Positions 5,911-12,026 are shown, counted from the first letter of the stretch. The stretch: 12,942 bases of DNA from Frankiales bacterium (GCA_025965735.1 JAOPWK010000097.1:1-12942); one strand, 5' to 3'. Numbers and translations: made by a program. The notes: generated by a model from the letters alone, not told the origin.

Positions 5911-5950
5911 GCGCGAGGGCCCGGTCGCGGCAGCGACCGGGCCCTCGTGC
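5911..5950 (-). terminator. Large hairpin terminator after the sulfur operon
   Basis: Perfect 15-bp stem (CGAGGGCCCGGTCGC paired with GCGACCGGGCCCTCG, 5914-5928 and 5933-5947) with a 4-nt loop. After one mismatch it extends two more pairs on each side. It lies 8-9 nt past the sseC stop codon on the minus strand. There is no T-tract. It would end the DUF4395-cysA-sseC transcript and insulate the surface-subunit promoter that follows. Confidence 0.8.
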
Positions 5951-5958
5951 AGCAAGAC

Positions 5959-6258
5959 CTAGGCAGGGACCTCGACAGCGGCCTCCACGGCCGCTCCCTT
6001 GGTCGCCGAGACAGCGGTGTCGAGCGAGCCGCCCCGGTACAGCGTCCGCAGCGTCCACTCGCCGTCGGCCGCGTAGAAGCGGAAGTAGCCGGTCGCGGAG
6101 GTCTGCACCTCTGCGGTGAAGTCGCCCGTCGACCCCAGCAGGCGCACGTAGGCGCCGGGCAGCGGCGACCCGTCGCGGGTCACGAAGCCGTGGATGACCG
6201 CCTCGTTGGCCGAGACCGACAGCGCGGGCAGGGTGTCCTGGTCAGGCGAGCCGCACAT
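5959..6258 (-). CDS. sseC: SseC-like DUF1416 protein
   Basis: 99 residues, the family length. It starts MCGSPDQDTL and carries the family core VIHGFVTRDGSPLPGAYVRL (21-40), DFTAEVQTSATGYFRFYAA (46-64) and the WTLRTLYR segment, matching mycobacterial SseC (DUF1416). Such proteins always seem to accompany CysA-type sulfurtransferases; a carboxypeptidase-regulatory-like beta fold is likely. The exact biochemical role is not known to me, but a part in sulfur metabolism is inferred from context. The ATG overlaps the stop of the sulfurtransferase gene (TGATG), and AGAAGGA stands 6 nt upstream, so the two are translationally coupled. Last gene of the operon, followed by a strong hairpin. Confidence 0.92.
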   Translation of the reverse strand: MCGSPDQDTLPALSVSANEAVIHGFVTRDGSPLPGAYVRLLGSTGDFTAEVQTSATGYFRFYAADGEWTLRTLYRGGSLDTAVSATKGAAVEAAVEVPA

Positions 6259-7091
6259 CAGACGTCCTTCTGGATCGGCACGCCGATGAGGGAGCCGTAC
6301 TCGGCCCAGCTGCCGTCGTAGTTCTTCACGTCGGTCTTGCCGAGCAGCTCGTGCAGCACGAACCAGGTGTGGGACGAGCGCTCGCCGATGCGGCAGTACG
6401 CGATGGTCGAGCGGCTGTCGTCGAAGCCCTGCTCGCCGTACAGCGCGGCCAGCTCCTCGTCGGAGCGGAACGTGCCGTCGTCGGCCGCGGCCTTGCTCCA
6501 CGGGATGTTGATCGCGGACGGGATGTGACCGGCGCGCTGGGACTGCTCCTGCGGCAGGTGCGCCGGGGCCTTGATCTTGCCGCTGAACTCGTCGGGGCTG
6601 CGCACGTCGACCAGGTTCTTGCTGCCGATCGAGGCGACGACCTCGTCGCGGAAGGCGCGGATCGACAGGTCGGGGTCCTTGGCCTGGTACTGCGTCGCCG
6701 GGCGCTCCGGAGCGTCCTTGACCAGCTCCCGGCCCTCGAGCTCCCACTTCTTGCGGCCGCCGTCGAGCAGCTTGACGTCCGAGTGGCCGTACAGCTTGAA
6801 GTACCAGTAGGCGTAGGCGGCGAACCAGTTGTTGTTGCCGCCGTACAGCACGACGGTGTCCTCGTTGCTGATGCCCTTGGCGCTCAGCAGCTTGCTGAAG
6901 TCGTCGCGGTCGATGACGTCGCGAACGGCGGGCTGCTGCAGCTCCTTGGTCCCGTCCAGGCGGACGGCGTTCTTGAGGTGCCCGCCGTCGTAGGCCGACA
7001 CGTCCTCGTCCACCTCGACGAACACGGTCTTCGGGTCGTCCAGGTGGGCCTCGGCCCAATCGGCGTCGACGAGGACGTCTGCGCGGCTCAT
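6258..7091 (-). CDS. cysA2: Thiosulfate sulfurtransferase (CysA-type, two rhodanese domains)
   Basis: 277 residues, the length I recall for mycobacterial CysA2/CysA3. It transfers sulfane sulfur from thiosulfate to cyanide or thiol acceptors in the cytosol. The N-terminal rhodanese domain (about 5-125) has no catalytic Cys (LYGGNNNW, 82-89). The C-terminal domain (about 150-277) has the active-site loop AYCRIGERSSHTW with Cys233, and VDVRSPDEFSG (161-171). The ATG at 7091 has GAAGGAG 7 nt upstream and overlaps the DUF4395 stop (ATGA); the long in-frame upstream extension is a shadow of the DUF4395 gene. It shares an operon with DUF4395 and sseC, behind the cysteine leader peptide. The symbol follows mycobacterial usage and is unrelated to the sulfate-transport ATPase CysA. 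Confidence 0.95.
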   Translation of the reverse strand: MSRADVLVDADWAEAHLDDPKTVFVEVDEDVSAYDGGHLKNAVRLDGTKELQQPAVRDVIDRDDFSKLLSAKGISNEDTVVLYGGNNNWFAAYAYWYFKLYGHSDVKLLDGGRKKWELEGRELVKDAPERPATQYQAKDPDLSIRAFRDEVVASIGSKNLVDVRSPDEFSGKIKAPAHLPQEQSQRAGHIPSAINIPWSKAAADDGTFRSDEELAALYGEQGFDDSRSTIAYCRIGERSSHTWFVLHELLGKTDVKNYDGSWAEYGSLIGVPIQKDV

Positions 7092-7504
7092 GCGGGAGCT
7101 CCTTCGTGAGGGGTGCGGTGGGTGAAACGCTTGACGAGCAGGTAGAGCTCGCAGCCCAGGCAGACGCCGAAGGCCGCGTTGAGGAACGCCGCCGCGAGGG
7201 CCAGGGCGGTGGCGACGGTGCCGACCGCGGTGGCGCCGGCCAGGAAGCCGACGGTCCCCACGGTCGCGAAGACCAGCCCGACGAGCTGGGCGAAGCGCGC
7301 AGGTGCCTCGGGCTCGAGCTCCGCCGGCCCGCCGCGCTTGAGGAAGCGCTTCCAGAGCAGGACGTACGGGTTGCGGCCGCGGGTGCCCAGTGCGAAGACG
7401 ACCGCCTGCGCGGCGAGCAGCAGCGCACTGCCGGTCAGCAGCACGGCCGCCAGGACGAACGTGGTGATCCACGCGCCGAAGCGCGGGCCTCTTGGGTCGA
7501 TCAT
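7088..7504 (-). CDS. DUF4395 membrane protein
   Basis: 138 residues with about four transmembrane helices (about 11-40 as a hairpin, 72-91, 96-122). DUF4395 marks visible: DPRGPRFGA at the N-terminus, RNPYVLLWKRFLK (44-56) and FGVCLGCELYLL (112-123) with a CxxC pair, Cys115/Cys118. The pair suggests redox or sulfur-handling chemistry at the membrane. DUF4395 genes commonly sit beside thioredoxin and CysA-type sulfurtransferase genes, as here, so a role in moving sulfur or reducing equivalents is inferred. The ATG is preceded by GAGGAG at 10-nt spacing; this site lies in the 3' arm of a hairpin (7513-7551) formed with the end of the leader gene. Expression is therefore probably controlled by translation of the leader. 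Confidence 0.88.
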   Translation of the reverse strand: MIDPRGPRFGAWITTFVLAAVLLTGSALLLAAQAVVFALGTRGRNPYVLLWKRFLKRGGPAELEPEAPARFAQLVGLVFATVGTVGFLAGATAVGTVATALALAAAFLNAAFGVCLGCELYLLVKRFTHRTPHEGAPA

Positions 7505-7512
7505 GGTGCGGG

Positions 7513-7551
7513 GTCTCCTCTGACGGACGAACGGGTCCAGGTCAGGGAGAC
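7513..7551 (-). promoter_or_regulatory. RBS-sequestering hairpin, cysteine-responsive translational attenuator
   Basis: On the RNA, the 5' arm GTCTCCCTGAC (7551 to 7541, including the leader stop TGA) pairs with the 3' arm GTCAG-A-GGAGAC (7524 to 7513): 11 bp with one bulged A. An inner GGAC/GTCC stem with a 6-nt loop caps it. The 3' arm contains the GAGGAG ribosome binding site of DUF4395 (7515-7520). The last Cys codon of the leader (7554-7556) is 2 nt from the 5' arm, so a ribosome stalled there for lack of Cys-tRNA would cover the arm and free the site. Paired arms are seen directly; the switching mechanism is inferred from mycobacterial precedents. Confidence 0.75.
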
Positions 7552-7616
7552 GGACAGACGCAGCCGGCCACGCGGCACAGGTCCACCGCGCGGCGCTTCG
7601 TGAGCACCAGCTGCAT
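7542..7616 (-). CDS. 24-residue Cys-rich leader peptide
   Basis: Mini-gene of 24 codons plus TGA. The peptide starts MQLVLTKRRAVDLCRV and ends AGCVCPSP, with Cys14, Cys19 and Cys21. The core (basic residues, then AVDLCRV and later cysteines) matches the leader peptides found upstream of sulfur-assimilation genes in actinobacteria. In mycobacteria, leaderless polycysteine sORFs upstream of such operons act as cysteine-responsive attenuators. The ATG is 2 nt after the thioredoxin stop. A -10 box TACCCT ends 7 nt before the ATG, so the mRNA probably starts at the A of ATG. The product itself need have no function; its translation rate is the signal. The stop codon falls inside the hairpin that hides the DUF4395 ribosome binding site. 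Confidence 0.86.
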   Translation of the reverse strand: MQLVLTKRRAVDLCRVAGCVCPSP

Positions 7617-7618
7617 GG

Positions 7619-8014
7619 TCACGAGGGTAGCGCCTGCAGCACGGCGGCCGTCGTCGGCTGCCCCACCGCGCGCAGCGCCTCGTGTCCGCGACCGTCCAGC
7701 ACGAGGGTCGTGGGCGTCTTGAGGATGCCCAGCTCGCGGACCAGCTCCAGGTGCGACTCCGCGTCGACCTCGACGTGGCGCACGCCCTCGGTCTGCGCCG
7801 CGATGTCGCCCAGCACCCGCCGGGTCGCCCGGCAGGGGGCGCAGAACGCGCTGGAGAACTGCAGCAGGGTGGCCCGCTCCCCCGGCGCCTCGCCGAGCAA
7901 CGCGAGGACCTGACGGCGATCGCGCTCGTCCACCTGTCGCACCTTCCCCTCACGCCGGCGGTGGAGCACGCCGAGCAGGGTCGACACGACCAGGACCACG
8001 ATCAGCACCTCCAC
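7619..8014 (-). CDS. thiX: Membrane-anchored thioredoxin-like protein (ThiX-like)
   Basis: 131 residues. One N-terminal transmembrane helix (about 3-17) is followed by HRRREGK, which by the positive-inside rule puts the thioredoxin domain (about 45-131) in the cytoplasm. The active site is FSSAFCAPC with Cys58/Cys61 (CxxC), and the cis-proline loop is LKTPTTLVLD (about 98-107). Function: thiol-disulfide exchange. Two in-frame GTG starts are possible. The first (8014) has GGAG only 1 nt away; the third codon (8008) has that GGAG at 7 nt and may be the true start. It precedes the leader peptide and DUF4395-cysA-sseC, as thiX precedes cysA2 in mycobacteria (recalled synteny), and could supply reductant for sulfur transfer (inference). 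Confidence 0.87.
   Translation of the reverse strand: MEVLIVVLVVSTLLGVLHRRREGKVRQVDERDRRQVLALLGEAPGERATLLQFSSAFCAPCRATRRVLGDIAAQTEGVRHVEVDAESHLELVRELGILKTPTTLVLDGRGHEALRAVGQPTTAAVLQALPS
7624..7629 (-). promoter_or_regulatory. -10 box of the leaderless leader-peptide promoter
   Basis: TACCCT (fits TANNNT) on the minus strand, 7 nt before the leader ATG, so transcription should start at the ATG. It lies inside the last codons of the thioredoxin gene. The 17-nt-spaced -35 position (GACGGC) is a weak match. Confidence 0.6.
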
Positions 8015-8054
8015 GCTCCGCGCAACCGCGCAGAGCAGCAGGTGCTTCCCGGGA

Positions 8055-8240
8055 CTAGCGGATCAGCGCAGGCGTGCCGGCGACCGGCACGCGGACCGGC
8101 TCGGCGCGGCGCAGCCGGCGCAGCACAGCCACCGTCTTGCCGGCCACGGTCTGGCCGAGGACGACGGTCGCGAGCAGAGCGAGCGACACGACGGTCACCC
8201 ACAGCCACCCTTGCGCCAACGTGCCGATCAGGGAAATCAT
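8055..8240 (-). CDS. 61-residue single-pass membrane protein
   Basis: The ATG at 8240 has a perfect AGGAGG 8 nt upstream, better than the longer in-frame start at 8270. One transmembrane helix (about residues 11-33, WLWVTVVSLALLATVVL) is followed by a basic cytoplasmic segment, VAVLRRLRRAEPVRV. No family recognised and no catalytic residues. It ends 41 nt before the thioredoxin gene and may share a transcript with it. Its 134-nt upstream region carries GTGACTA. Reality of the gene is supported by the start signal and the membrane segment; function unknown. Confidence 0.68.
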   Translation of the reverse strand: MISLIGTLAQGWLWVTVVSLALLATVVLGQTVAGKTVAVLRRLRRAEPVRVPVAGTPALIR

Positions 8241-8374
8241 CCGACGCACCTCCTGGTGACCCCGCCCCAAGTGGGGGCCTCCGGGGACGACCCTCTCGCA
8301 GATCGGACAAAAGCGCAGTGGTCCGCTGTGGCCATCTCGTGACTAGCCCGATCGAGGGACCAGGCGCCCGTCAC
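8241..8374 (-). promoter_or_regulatory. Probable promoter region of the small membrane protein / thioredoxin transcript
   Basis: 134 nt without a gene. Contains GTGACTA (8339-8345), also found in the two surface-gene upstream regions. GTCAC-N5-GTGAC (8370-8384) straddles the end of the DUF2993 gene. A small GCCCC/GGGGC stem is present near 8267-8279. No clear -35/-10 pair. Confidence 0.3.
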
Positions 8375-9064
8375 TCAGCGTGACAGGACGGTGGGTCCGG
8401 CCTCGGCGGCCAGGTGCACGCCGTCCTGCCGCACCTGCAGCCCGGTGAGCCGCAGGCCGTACGGCAGGGCGCCCAGCCGGACGGTGAAGTCGAAGCGGTC
8501 GCCGAGCACGGCGCTCACGACCCGGTCGGCGACGCCGTTGCCCACCTGGAAGCTCTGGGCTCGCACGACGATGCGGTCGCCGTCGAGCCGCACGTCGCTG
8601 ATGGCCGCGGCGGTCACCGTGCGGCCGAGCACCTCGACCTCGCCGCTGACCCGGAGCTGGTCCCCGTGCGAACTGAGGGTGATGTCGCGGCCGGAGCGGC
8701 GGGCCAGCTCGTCGTGACCGACGACGACGTCGGCGTCGAGGCCCTCGACCGGCACGCGCGTGACCTGGCCGCCGATCGCGTCGCCCAGCGGAACCTGCAC
8801 CCCGCGCAGCCGCGCGTCGAGGCGCTCGACGTCGACCTGCCCGGCGATGACGCCGGAGAGCTCCAGGCGCACCTGCTCGTAGCGGCCGGCCAGCGCCTGG
8901 GTGAGGAACGGAAAGCCCGCGATGTCCACGTCGGGCCGGCTGGCCAGCCCGGCCTCGGTCTGCGCCCGCTCTCCCAGCACCCGCTCGGCGATCAGAACCG
9001 CCCCCCGGTCGGCAGCCACCAGCACCGTCCCCAGCAGGACCAGGACGACGAGCAACCGGCGCAT
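8375..9064 (-). CDS. lmeA: DUF2993 lipid-binding protein (LmeA-like)
   Basis: 229 residues with an N-terminal signal or anchor helix (MRRLLVVLVLLGTVLVAA). The DUF2993 signature VDIAGFPFLTQALAGRYEQV (46-65) is clear, followed by repeated amphipathic beta segments such as VRLELSGVIAGQVDV. Mycobacterial LmeA (Rv0817c), which binds phospholipid and is needed for mannan chain extension of lipomannan, lies between thiX and glnR as I recall. The same order is kept here with extra genes inserted, so orthology is likely though DUF2993 has paralogues. It probably acts on the outer face of the membrane. The ATG overlaps the stop of the upstream polytopic gene (TGATG), so translation is coupled. Lipomannan itself cannot be inferred for this organism. 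Confidence 0.82.
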   Translation of the reverse strand: MRRLLVVLVLLGTVLVAADRGAVLIAERVLGERAQTEAGLASRPDVDIAGFPFLTQALAGRYEQVRLELSGVIAGQVDVERLDARLRGVQVPLGDAIGGQVTRVPVEGLDADVVVGHDELARRSGRDITLSSHGDQLRVSGEVEVLGRTVTAAAISDVRLDGDRIVVRAQSFQVGNGVADRVVSAVLGDRFDFTVRLGALPYGLRLTGLQVRQDGVHLAAEAGPTVLSR

Positions 9065-9933
9065 CAGCTCAGGACGAGGCGGCCGGCGAGCAGGGCGACC
9101 GGGCCGAGAGCCGCGAAGGGCAGGAGCAGCCCGACCGGGCGCAGCGCGTCGACCTTGCGCCTGTCCAGCCGGCCGGATCGCAGCTCCGCGGCGGACAGGT
9201 CGACCGCCAGGTCGGTGGCGGCCACGCAGGCCGCGACGAGCAGCCCCAGCAGTGCGGCCCGGTCGGCCAGCTCGGTGCCGTCGGCAACCAGGCCGGCCGT
9301 GACCAGCGCGGCGGCCACGCCGGCGGCGAGGCCGACCAGCAGGCCGGGCCAGCCGCGCACCGTGCCGTCGGTGAGCACCGGACGCGGCGCGAAGCGGTCG
9401 ACCAGCCGGCCGACCAGCAGCACGGTGCCCGCGGTCGCCAGGGCGACCAGCGCCACGTCCTCACCGCCGTCGTCGGCGCGCAGGGCCACCAGGCAGGCCG
9501 CGCAGACGACGAGCACGACGGCGACCAGGGTGTCGGCGAGCGCCTCGGTCACCCGGTTGCGGGGATGGCGGACCAGCTGGTGCAGCAGAGAGGCGATCAG
9601 CCCGAGGGCGACCACGCCGGCCAGGTCGCCGACCCGGCCGTCGTCCGCCAGCGCCAGGGCATCGGCGGCCGCGGCGGCGGCGACCGCGATGAGAAAGGTC
9701 CCGCTGGCCGCCGGCGCGTCGACCAGGGCGAGGAAGCCGAGGACCAGCACGACCTGCAGGACCAGGACCGCGGCCGCCAGGGCGTACCCGCTCGGCAGCG
9801 CCGCCAGCGCGAGGACGACCGCGACCAGAGCGCAGCCGCTGGCCAGCAGCAGCAGCGGCGGGCGCACCGCGGAGCCGGTCGCGCCGTCCGGGAGTTCGGT
9901 CACCCCGGGGTCAGGAGCGGGCGCGGCGGTCAC
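9064..9933 (-). CDS. Polytopic membrane protein of unknown function
   Basis: 289 residues with roughly eight or nine transmembrane helices: about 26-46, 50-72, 76-92, 104-120, 132-150, 158-176, 193-213, 223-243 and 265-288. Loops are short. The basic loop VRHPRNRV lies after helix 4 and the basic segment RSGRLDRRKVDALRP lies before the last helix. The segment near 238-250 (AACVAATDLAVDL) followed by that loop loosely recalls CdsA-like integral membrane enzymes, but I see no decisive motif. The GTG start lacks a ribosome binding site; CACGAT lies 6 nt upstream and may be a weak -10 of a leaderless transcript. It is translationally coupled to lmeA through TGATG, so a joint role in envelope lipid metabolism is the best guess. 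Confidence 0.75.
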   Translation of the reverse strand: MTAAPAPDPGVTELPDGATGSAVRPPLLLLASGCALVAVVLALAALPSGYALAAAVLVLQVVLVLGFLALVDAPAASGTFLIAVAAAAAADALALADDGRVGDLAGVVALGLIASLLHQLVRHPRNRVTEALADTLVAVVLVVCAACLVALRADDGGEDVALVALATAGTVLLVGRLVDRFAPRPVLTDGTVRGWPGLLVGLAAGVAAALVTAGLVADGTELADRAALLGLLVAACVAATDLAVDLSAAELRSGRLDRRKVDALRPVGLLLPFAALGPVALLAGRLVLS

Positions 9934-9963
9934 CGGAGGATCGTGCCAGAGAGACGGGCCCCC

Positions 9964-10749
9964 TCAGAAGCGGACGTCCAACCGGGTCGTCGCGCACGGC
10001 CGCACGGGGACCTTGAACGTCTTCCTCACCTGACCCGCCGACGTGGTCAGCCACACCTGGTACTTCTGCCCCGACGCCAGGTTGGGCAGGACGTACGAGC
10101 CGTCGTCCCTGCCCGGCTCGACGTTCCAGCCGAGGATGGGGCGGGCGTCGTTGTTGTCCGGCTGCAGCGACCAGGCGATGGCCCGGGTCAGCGCGACCCG
10201 CCGGCCCCCCTTGGTGGCCACCCCGGCGATCGTGCCGGTGGTCCCGCCGAGGTCGCAGCGGTCCAGCGGCAGGCGCAGGTGGACCGGCCCCTTGAACGGC
10301 ACGGGCACCTTGTGGCGCATCGCCGACCCGTACCGCGACTCGTCCGTGCCACCGAAGCCGGTGGCCTGCGGATAGACCTCGAGGTAGATGGAGGCCGTGT
10401 TGGGCGGGACCTGCACGGCCCAGGTCGTGTCCCAGTGCCGGGTGTCCGGCGATCCCTCGGCGCCAAGGTCGCGGTTGACCCGGATGTTCATCGCGTAGCC
10501 CTCGACCGGGCAGGCCGGGCTCTCGACGCAGCCGCGCGAGTCGATCTGCCGGCCCTGCTCGTCGTGCAGGTCCAGGCCGATGAGGGCGTTGACCGCCCGC
10601 CCGTCGCTGCCCTTGATGGTCCCGGCGAAGCTCACCGGCGCGCCGGGCAGGCCGGCGGGCACCGGGACCGGCGCGGCCAGCGCCGTGGGAGGCACGCCGG
10701 CGAGCGCCGGCAGGACCAGCAAGACCAGCAGCAGGGGACGCGCGCGCAC
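9964..10749 (-). CDS. Secreted beta-domain protein, tandem paralogue A
   Basis: 261 residues. Signal peptide 1-25 (LLLVLLVLPALAGVPPTALA). The mature protein begins with GTIKGSDGRAVNALIGLDLH (43-62). It then shows GCVESPACPVEGYA (73-86), WDTTWAVQVPPNTASIYLEV (106-125), RYGSAMRHKVPVP and a C-terminal segment DDGSYVLPNLASGQKYQVWL (215-234) that resembles a carboxypeptidase-regulatory-like (prealbumin) fold. Cys74, Cys80, Cys165 and Cys252 are all kept in the neighbouring paralogue and may form two disulfides. No catalytic motif seen; a surface carbohydrate or wall-binding role is possible but unproven. The GTG start has AGGAG 10 nt upstream. It lies 70 nt after its paralogue with a hairpin between them. 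Confidence 0.82.
   Translation of the reverse strand: MRARPLLLVLLVLPALAGVPPTALAAPVPVPAGLPGAPVSFAGTIKGSDGRAVNALIGLDLHDEQGRQIDSRGCVESPACPVEGYAMNIRVNRDLGAEGSPDTRHWDTTWAVQVPPNTASIYLEVYPQATGFGGTDESRYGSAMRHKVPVPFKGPVHLRLPLDRCDLGGTTGTIAGVATKGGRRVALTRAIAWSLQPDNNDARPILGWNVEPGRDDGSYVLPNLASGQKYQVWLTTSAGQVRKTFKVPVRPCATTRLDVRF
10576..10606. repeat. 31-bp exact repeat within paralogue A
   Basis: Identical to 11453-11483. It encodes the SDGRAVNALIG block on the minus strand. Exact identity over 31 bp in otherwise diverged paralogues suggests strong constraint, recent duplication or gene conversion. Confidence 0.75.
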
Positions 10750-10780
10750 GGGGAAAGGGCTCCTGACCGGGAAGGATGAC

Positions 10781-10800
10781 CCGTTTCGTACCAGAAACGG
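10781..10800 (-). terminator. Hairpin between the tandem paralogues
   Basis: CCGTTTC and GAAACGG form a perfect 7-bp stem with a 6-nt loop, 20-39 nt after the stop of paralogue B. A second small stem, GGCGG/CCGCC (10799-10812), overlaps its edge. There is no T-tract, so it may act as a partial terminator. Confidence 0.45.
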
Positions 10801-10819
10801 CGGCAGCCCGCCCCGAGCC

Positions 10820-11608
10820 TCAGTCGAAGACGATGTTCAGCGGCGTGCCGCGACACCCGACGACGCGCACGCCGTAGAACCGCTTGACCCGGCCGTCGGG
10901 GGCGGTAGCGATCACCTGGTAGCGCTGCCCCGCCGCCCCGCCGACCGCACCGGCACTGAGATGGGGCAGCGTGTAGTAGCCGTTGCTCTCGGTCGTGCCG
11001 ATCTGGAAGCCGAGCACCGGCGACGGCCCGTTGTTGTCCTCCTCCATCGAGAAGGCCGTGACCCGCTTGAGCTCGGTCCGCTTGCCGTCGACCGTGCTGT
11101 AGCCGTTGACGTAGCCCGCGTCGCCGCCAGCGCCGCATCCCAGGGGCAGCCGCAGGTTCACGCGGCCGCCGTACGGGACCGGGAGGTTGCGGCGGTACGA
11201 CGAGCCGTAGCGCCGCTGGTCCACGCCCGCGTCGCCGGGGCCCTGGGGATAGACCTCGACGTAGACGCGGGCGGTGTTGGACGGCACGGTGACCGACCAG
11301 GTGGTCGCCCAGCGGCGGGTCTCCGTGGAGCCGGCAGGCGGCAGCTGGGCGTTGACCCGGCGGGTGATGGCGTAGCCGTCCACCCGGCAGATCGCCGACT
11401 GCACGCAGCCGGTCGCGCCGAGGGTGCGACCCAGCTCGTCCTTGAGGTCGAAGCCGATGAGGGCGTTGACCGCCCGCCCGTCGGAGCCGTAGATCGTGCC
11501 GGTCAGCGTCTGCGACGTGGCCCCGGCAGGCACGGCCGCCAGGCCGGCGAGCAGCAGGACGAGGGCGACCAGACACGCGGTCAGCCCCGCTCGAACCCCT
11601 GCACCCAT
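10820..11608 (-). CDS. Secreted beta-domain protein, tandem paralogue B
   Basis: 262 residues from the ATG at 11608, close to the 261 of paralogue A. Signal peptide about 1-30 (RAGLTACLVALVLLLAGLAA then VPAGA). The mature part follows paralogue A closely: GTIYGSDGRAVNALIGFDLK (37-56), GCVQSAICRVDGYA (67-80), WATTWSVTVPSNTARVYVEV (100-119), RYGSSYRRNLPVP, EEDNNGPSPVLGF and NGYYTLPHLSAG. The four cysteines (68, 74, 158, 252) are conserved. Function unknown. A GTG 11 codons upstream (11641) with a nearby AAAGG is an alternative start. The ATG itself has no ribosome binding site; it directly follows a 15-bp palindrome, and CACACT lies 6 nt upstream, allowing a leaderless start. The moaD-like gene ends 46 nt upstream. 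Confidence 0.83.
   Translation of the reverse strand: MGAGVRAGLTACLVALVLLLAGLAAVPAGATSQTLTGTIYGSDGRAVNALIGFDLKDELGRTLGATGCVQSAICRVDGYAITRRVNAQLPPAGSTETRRWATTWSVTVPSNTARVYVEVYPQGPGDAGVDQRRYGSSYRRNLPVPYGGRVNLRLPLGCGAGGDAGYVNGYSTVDGKRTELKRVTAFSMEEDNNGPSPVLGFQIGTTESNGYYTLPHLSAGAVGGAAGQRYQVIATAPDGRVKRFYGVRVVGCRGTPLNIVFD
11453..11483. repeat. 31-bp exact repeat within paralogue B
   Basis: Second copy of the repeat at 10576-10606, in the same reading frame and at the equivalent protein position. Confidence 0.75.
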
Positions 11609-11623
11609 GCGCACAGTGTGCGC
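11609..11623. promoter_or_regulatory. 15-bp inverted repeat at the start of paralogue B
   Basis: GCGCACA-G-TGTGCGC, perfect 7-bp arms with a 1-nt centre, directly before the ATG at 11608. It could be an operator over the transcription start, or simply coding DNA if the upstream GTG is the true start. Confidence 0.35.
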
Positions 11624-11654
11624 TGCGCAACAGACCGGCACCCTGCCTTTGGGA

Positions 11655-11903
11655 TCAACCCCCGGCGAAGGGCGGCAGCACGTCCACCGTGCTGCCCGGC
11701 GCGAGGGCGACGGTGGCGTGGTCCCGGCCGCCGACCGGGTCGCCGTCGACGACGAACGAGCACCGGCCGAGCACCGTGGTGAACCGCTCGTCGTGCCGCC
11801 GGCGGACCGCCGCCAGCGCGTCGGCGAGGGTCCCCGCCTCCACCTCGTCGGAGCCGGTGCCCGCGGCCTGCTTGGCCGCGGCGAAGTAGCGGACGGTGCT
11901 CAT
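11655..11903 (-). CDS. MoaD/ThiS-family sulfur carrier protein
   Basis: 82-residue ubiquitin-like protein starting MSTVRYFAAAKQAAG and ending VDVLPPFAGG. The C-terminal Gly-Gly is the site that is adenylated and then thiocarboxylated to donate sulfur. The length and the PPFAGG end fit the MoaD type (molybdopterin synthase small subunit). A CysO-like carrier for cysteine synthesis is a less likely alternative, though the nearby sulfurtransferase operon makes a sulfur-donor link attractive. No moaE or moeB is visible in the window. The ribosome binding site is weak (AGGCTGG region). It is divergent from glnR across a 186-nt gap and may be cotranscribed with paralogue B 46 nt downstream. Confidence 0.88.
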   Translation of the reverse strand: MSTVRYFAAAKQAAGTGSDEVEAGTLADALAAVRRRHDERFTTVLGRCSFVVDGDPVGGRDHATVALAPGSTVDVLPPFAGG

Positions 11904-12026
11904 GCCGGCCAGCCTGCCAGCAGCTCGGGCCCCGGGCCGAGCGAGCAGGTCCGGACCGGTCCCGACCGGGGAGTGTCGTGGCCCACAGTCGCCGGCCGTC
12001 GGCGGTGCGGGAGCGGATCACTGCTG

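Noticed and set aside
5959..7428. 489-codon minus-strand frame covering the sulfurtransferase
   Set aside because: Only its last 99 codons (SseC) are real; the rest is an out-of-frame shadow of the sulfurtransferase and DUF4395 genes.
7501..7953. 150-codon minus-strand frame over the thioredoxin and leader genes
   Set aside because: Its translation is Arg/Ser-rich and out of frame with the CAPC thioredoxin; it runs through the leader region only because stops are rare.
8414..10033. Long plus-strand open frame (539 codons) antisense to the DUF2993 and polytopic genes
   Set aside because: Low-complexity Arg/Ser/Ala/Thr-rich translation typical of an antisense frame in GC-rich DNA; the minus-strand genes there have clear domains and coupled starts.
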